This document shows positions 30,565-30,827 of a DNA stretch of 30,827 nucleotides, piece by piece. Origin of the DNA: Isoetes engelmannii. Its lineage: Eukaryota; Streptophyta; Lycopodiopsida; Isoetales; Isoetaceae. A model generated the notes under the pieces. That model was given only the letters and a program-made list of their open reading frames with translations, did not search any database and was not told the DNA's origin. Where the stretch lies: contig JAANSK020298156.1 in the NCBI GenBank assembly GCA_011763485.2, forward strand, positions 1 through 30,827. Reading direction: 5' to 3'. A program made the translations under genes and the position numbers. Numbering within the stretch: the first letter of the stretch is position 1; each line of letters begins with the position of its first letter.

Positions 30565-30827
30565 GAAACCTAGAGAGGGTTTTTATGGAAACCTAGACTT
30601 GGTTCTGTAAAACCACTCTAGGTTTCCATTAAAACCAACCTAGGTTTCCGTTAAACCAATCTAAGTTTCCATTGAAATTACTCTAGGTTTCAACCGTTAA
30701 AAACCCACTCTAGGTTTCCAACTTGGATAACCCCATCTAGGTTTCCACAATTAAAAACCCACTCTAGGTTTCCAACTTGGGTAACCCCATCTAGGTTTCC
30801 ACCGTTAAAAACCCACTCTAGGTTTCA
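30565..30827 (+). repeat. CTAGGTTTCC tandem array with an inverted left end
   Basis: The core CTAGGTTTC or a close variant occurs nine times in plus orientation from 30619 to the window end. From 30705 the array is a regular 54-base unit (starts 30705, 30759 and 30813), each made of two half-units. Two cores at 30565-30575 and 30587-30597 are in the opposite orientation. The array continues past the window edge. Confidence 0.93.

Noticed and set aside
30565-30827. Telomere-type repeat array
   Set aside because: The core CTAGGTTTCC does not match the plant TTTAGGG repeat and the unit is 54 bases long.
1-30827. CRISPR array or bacterial operon
   Set aside because: No regular short repeats with unique spacers are present; introns, LINEs and a chloroplast-targeted protein mark this as plant nuclear DNA.

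Overview
The window looks like nuclear DNA of a land plant. It holds a many-exon leucine-rich-repeat receptor kinase gene with 72-base LRR exons, an intact nuclear gene for the chloroplast photosystem II protein PsbY, decayed copies of plant PPR and histidinol dehydrogenase genes, and much degenerate LINE, SINE and other repeat sequence. No base-level feature fixes the species. The decayed plant LINEs, the PPR fragments and the unusual three-unit PsbY would fit a non-flowering vascular plant such as a fern, but that is a guess.

Layout. 430-4470 (minus strand) is a decayed L1-type LINE with endonuclease and reverse transcriptase, split by a second minus-strand element (about 1640-2940) that carries only an L1-type ORF1 and ends in a short-repeat tail. 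4590-6800 is intergenic apart from a 59-base tandem duplication and possibly an unlocated first exon. 6801-15768 (plus) is a receptor kinase gene of 21 recognisable exons that join in one open frame of about 915 codons; the first exon, with the signal peptide, was not found. Its ectodomain resembles the HPCA1/LRR-VIII-1 group, while its kinase resembles LRR-VIII-2/cysteine-rich-RLK kinases. 15770-17870 is intergenic with short tandem repeats. 17875-21414 is a long decayed coding region, probably mobile-element derived, with an N-terminal module, a coiled coil and a C-terminal module. 21415-22960 is repeat-rich intergenic sequence. 23590-26354 is a cluster of pseudogenes: a PLS-type PPR fragment, a P-type PPR fragment and an intron-retaining histidinol dehydrogenase copy. 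26355-28400 is AT-rich intergenic sequence with the second copy of a dispersed repeat. 28405-28672 (minus) is a tRNA-like SINE. 29282-30106 (plus) is psbY, preceded by a G-box and a TATA box. 30565-30827 is a 54-base tandem array that reverses orientation near its left end and runs off the window.

Only two genes look functional: the receptor kinase (plasma-membrane signalling) and psbY (thylakoid). They show no functional link. The most notable points are the three mature PsbY units in one precursor, the apparent mix of receptor ectodomain and kinase types, the ORF1-only LINE derivative, and the decayed gene whose four in-frame stops can all be explained by C-to-T changes.
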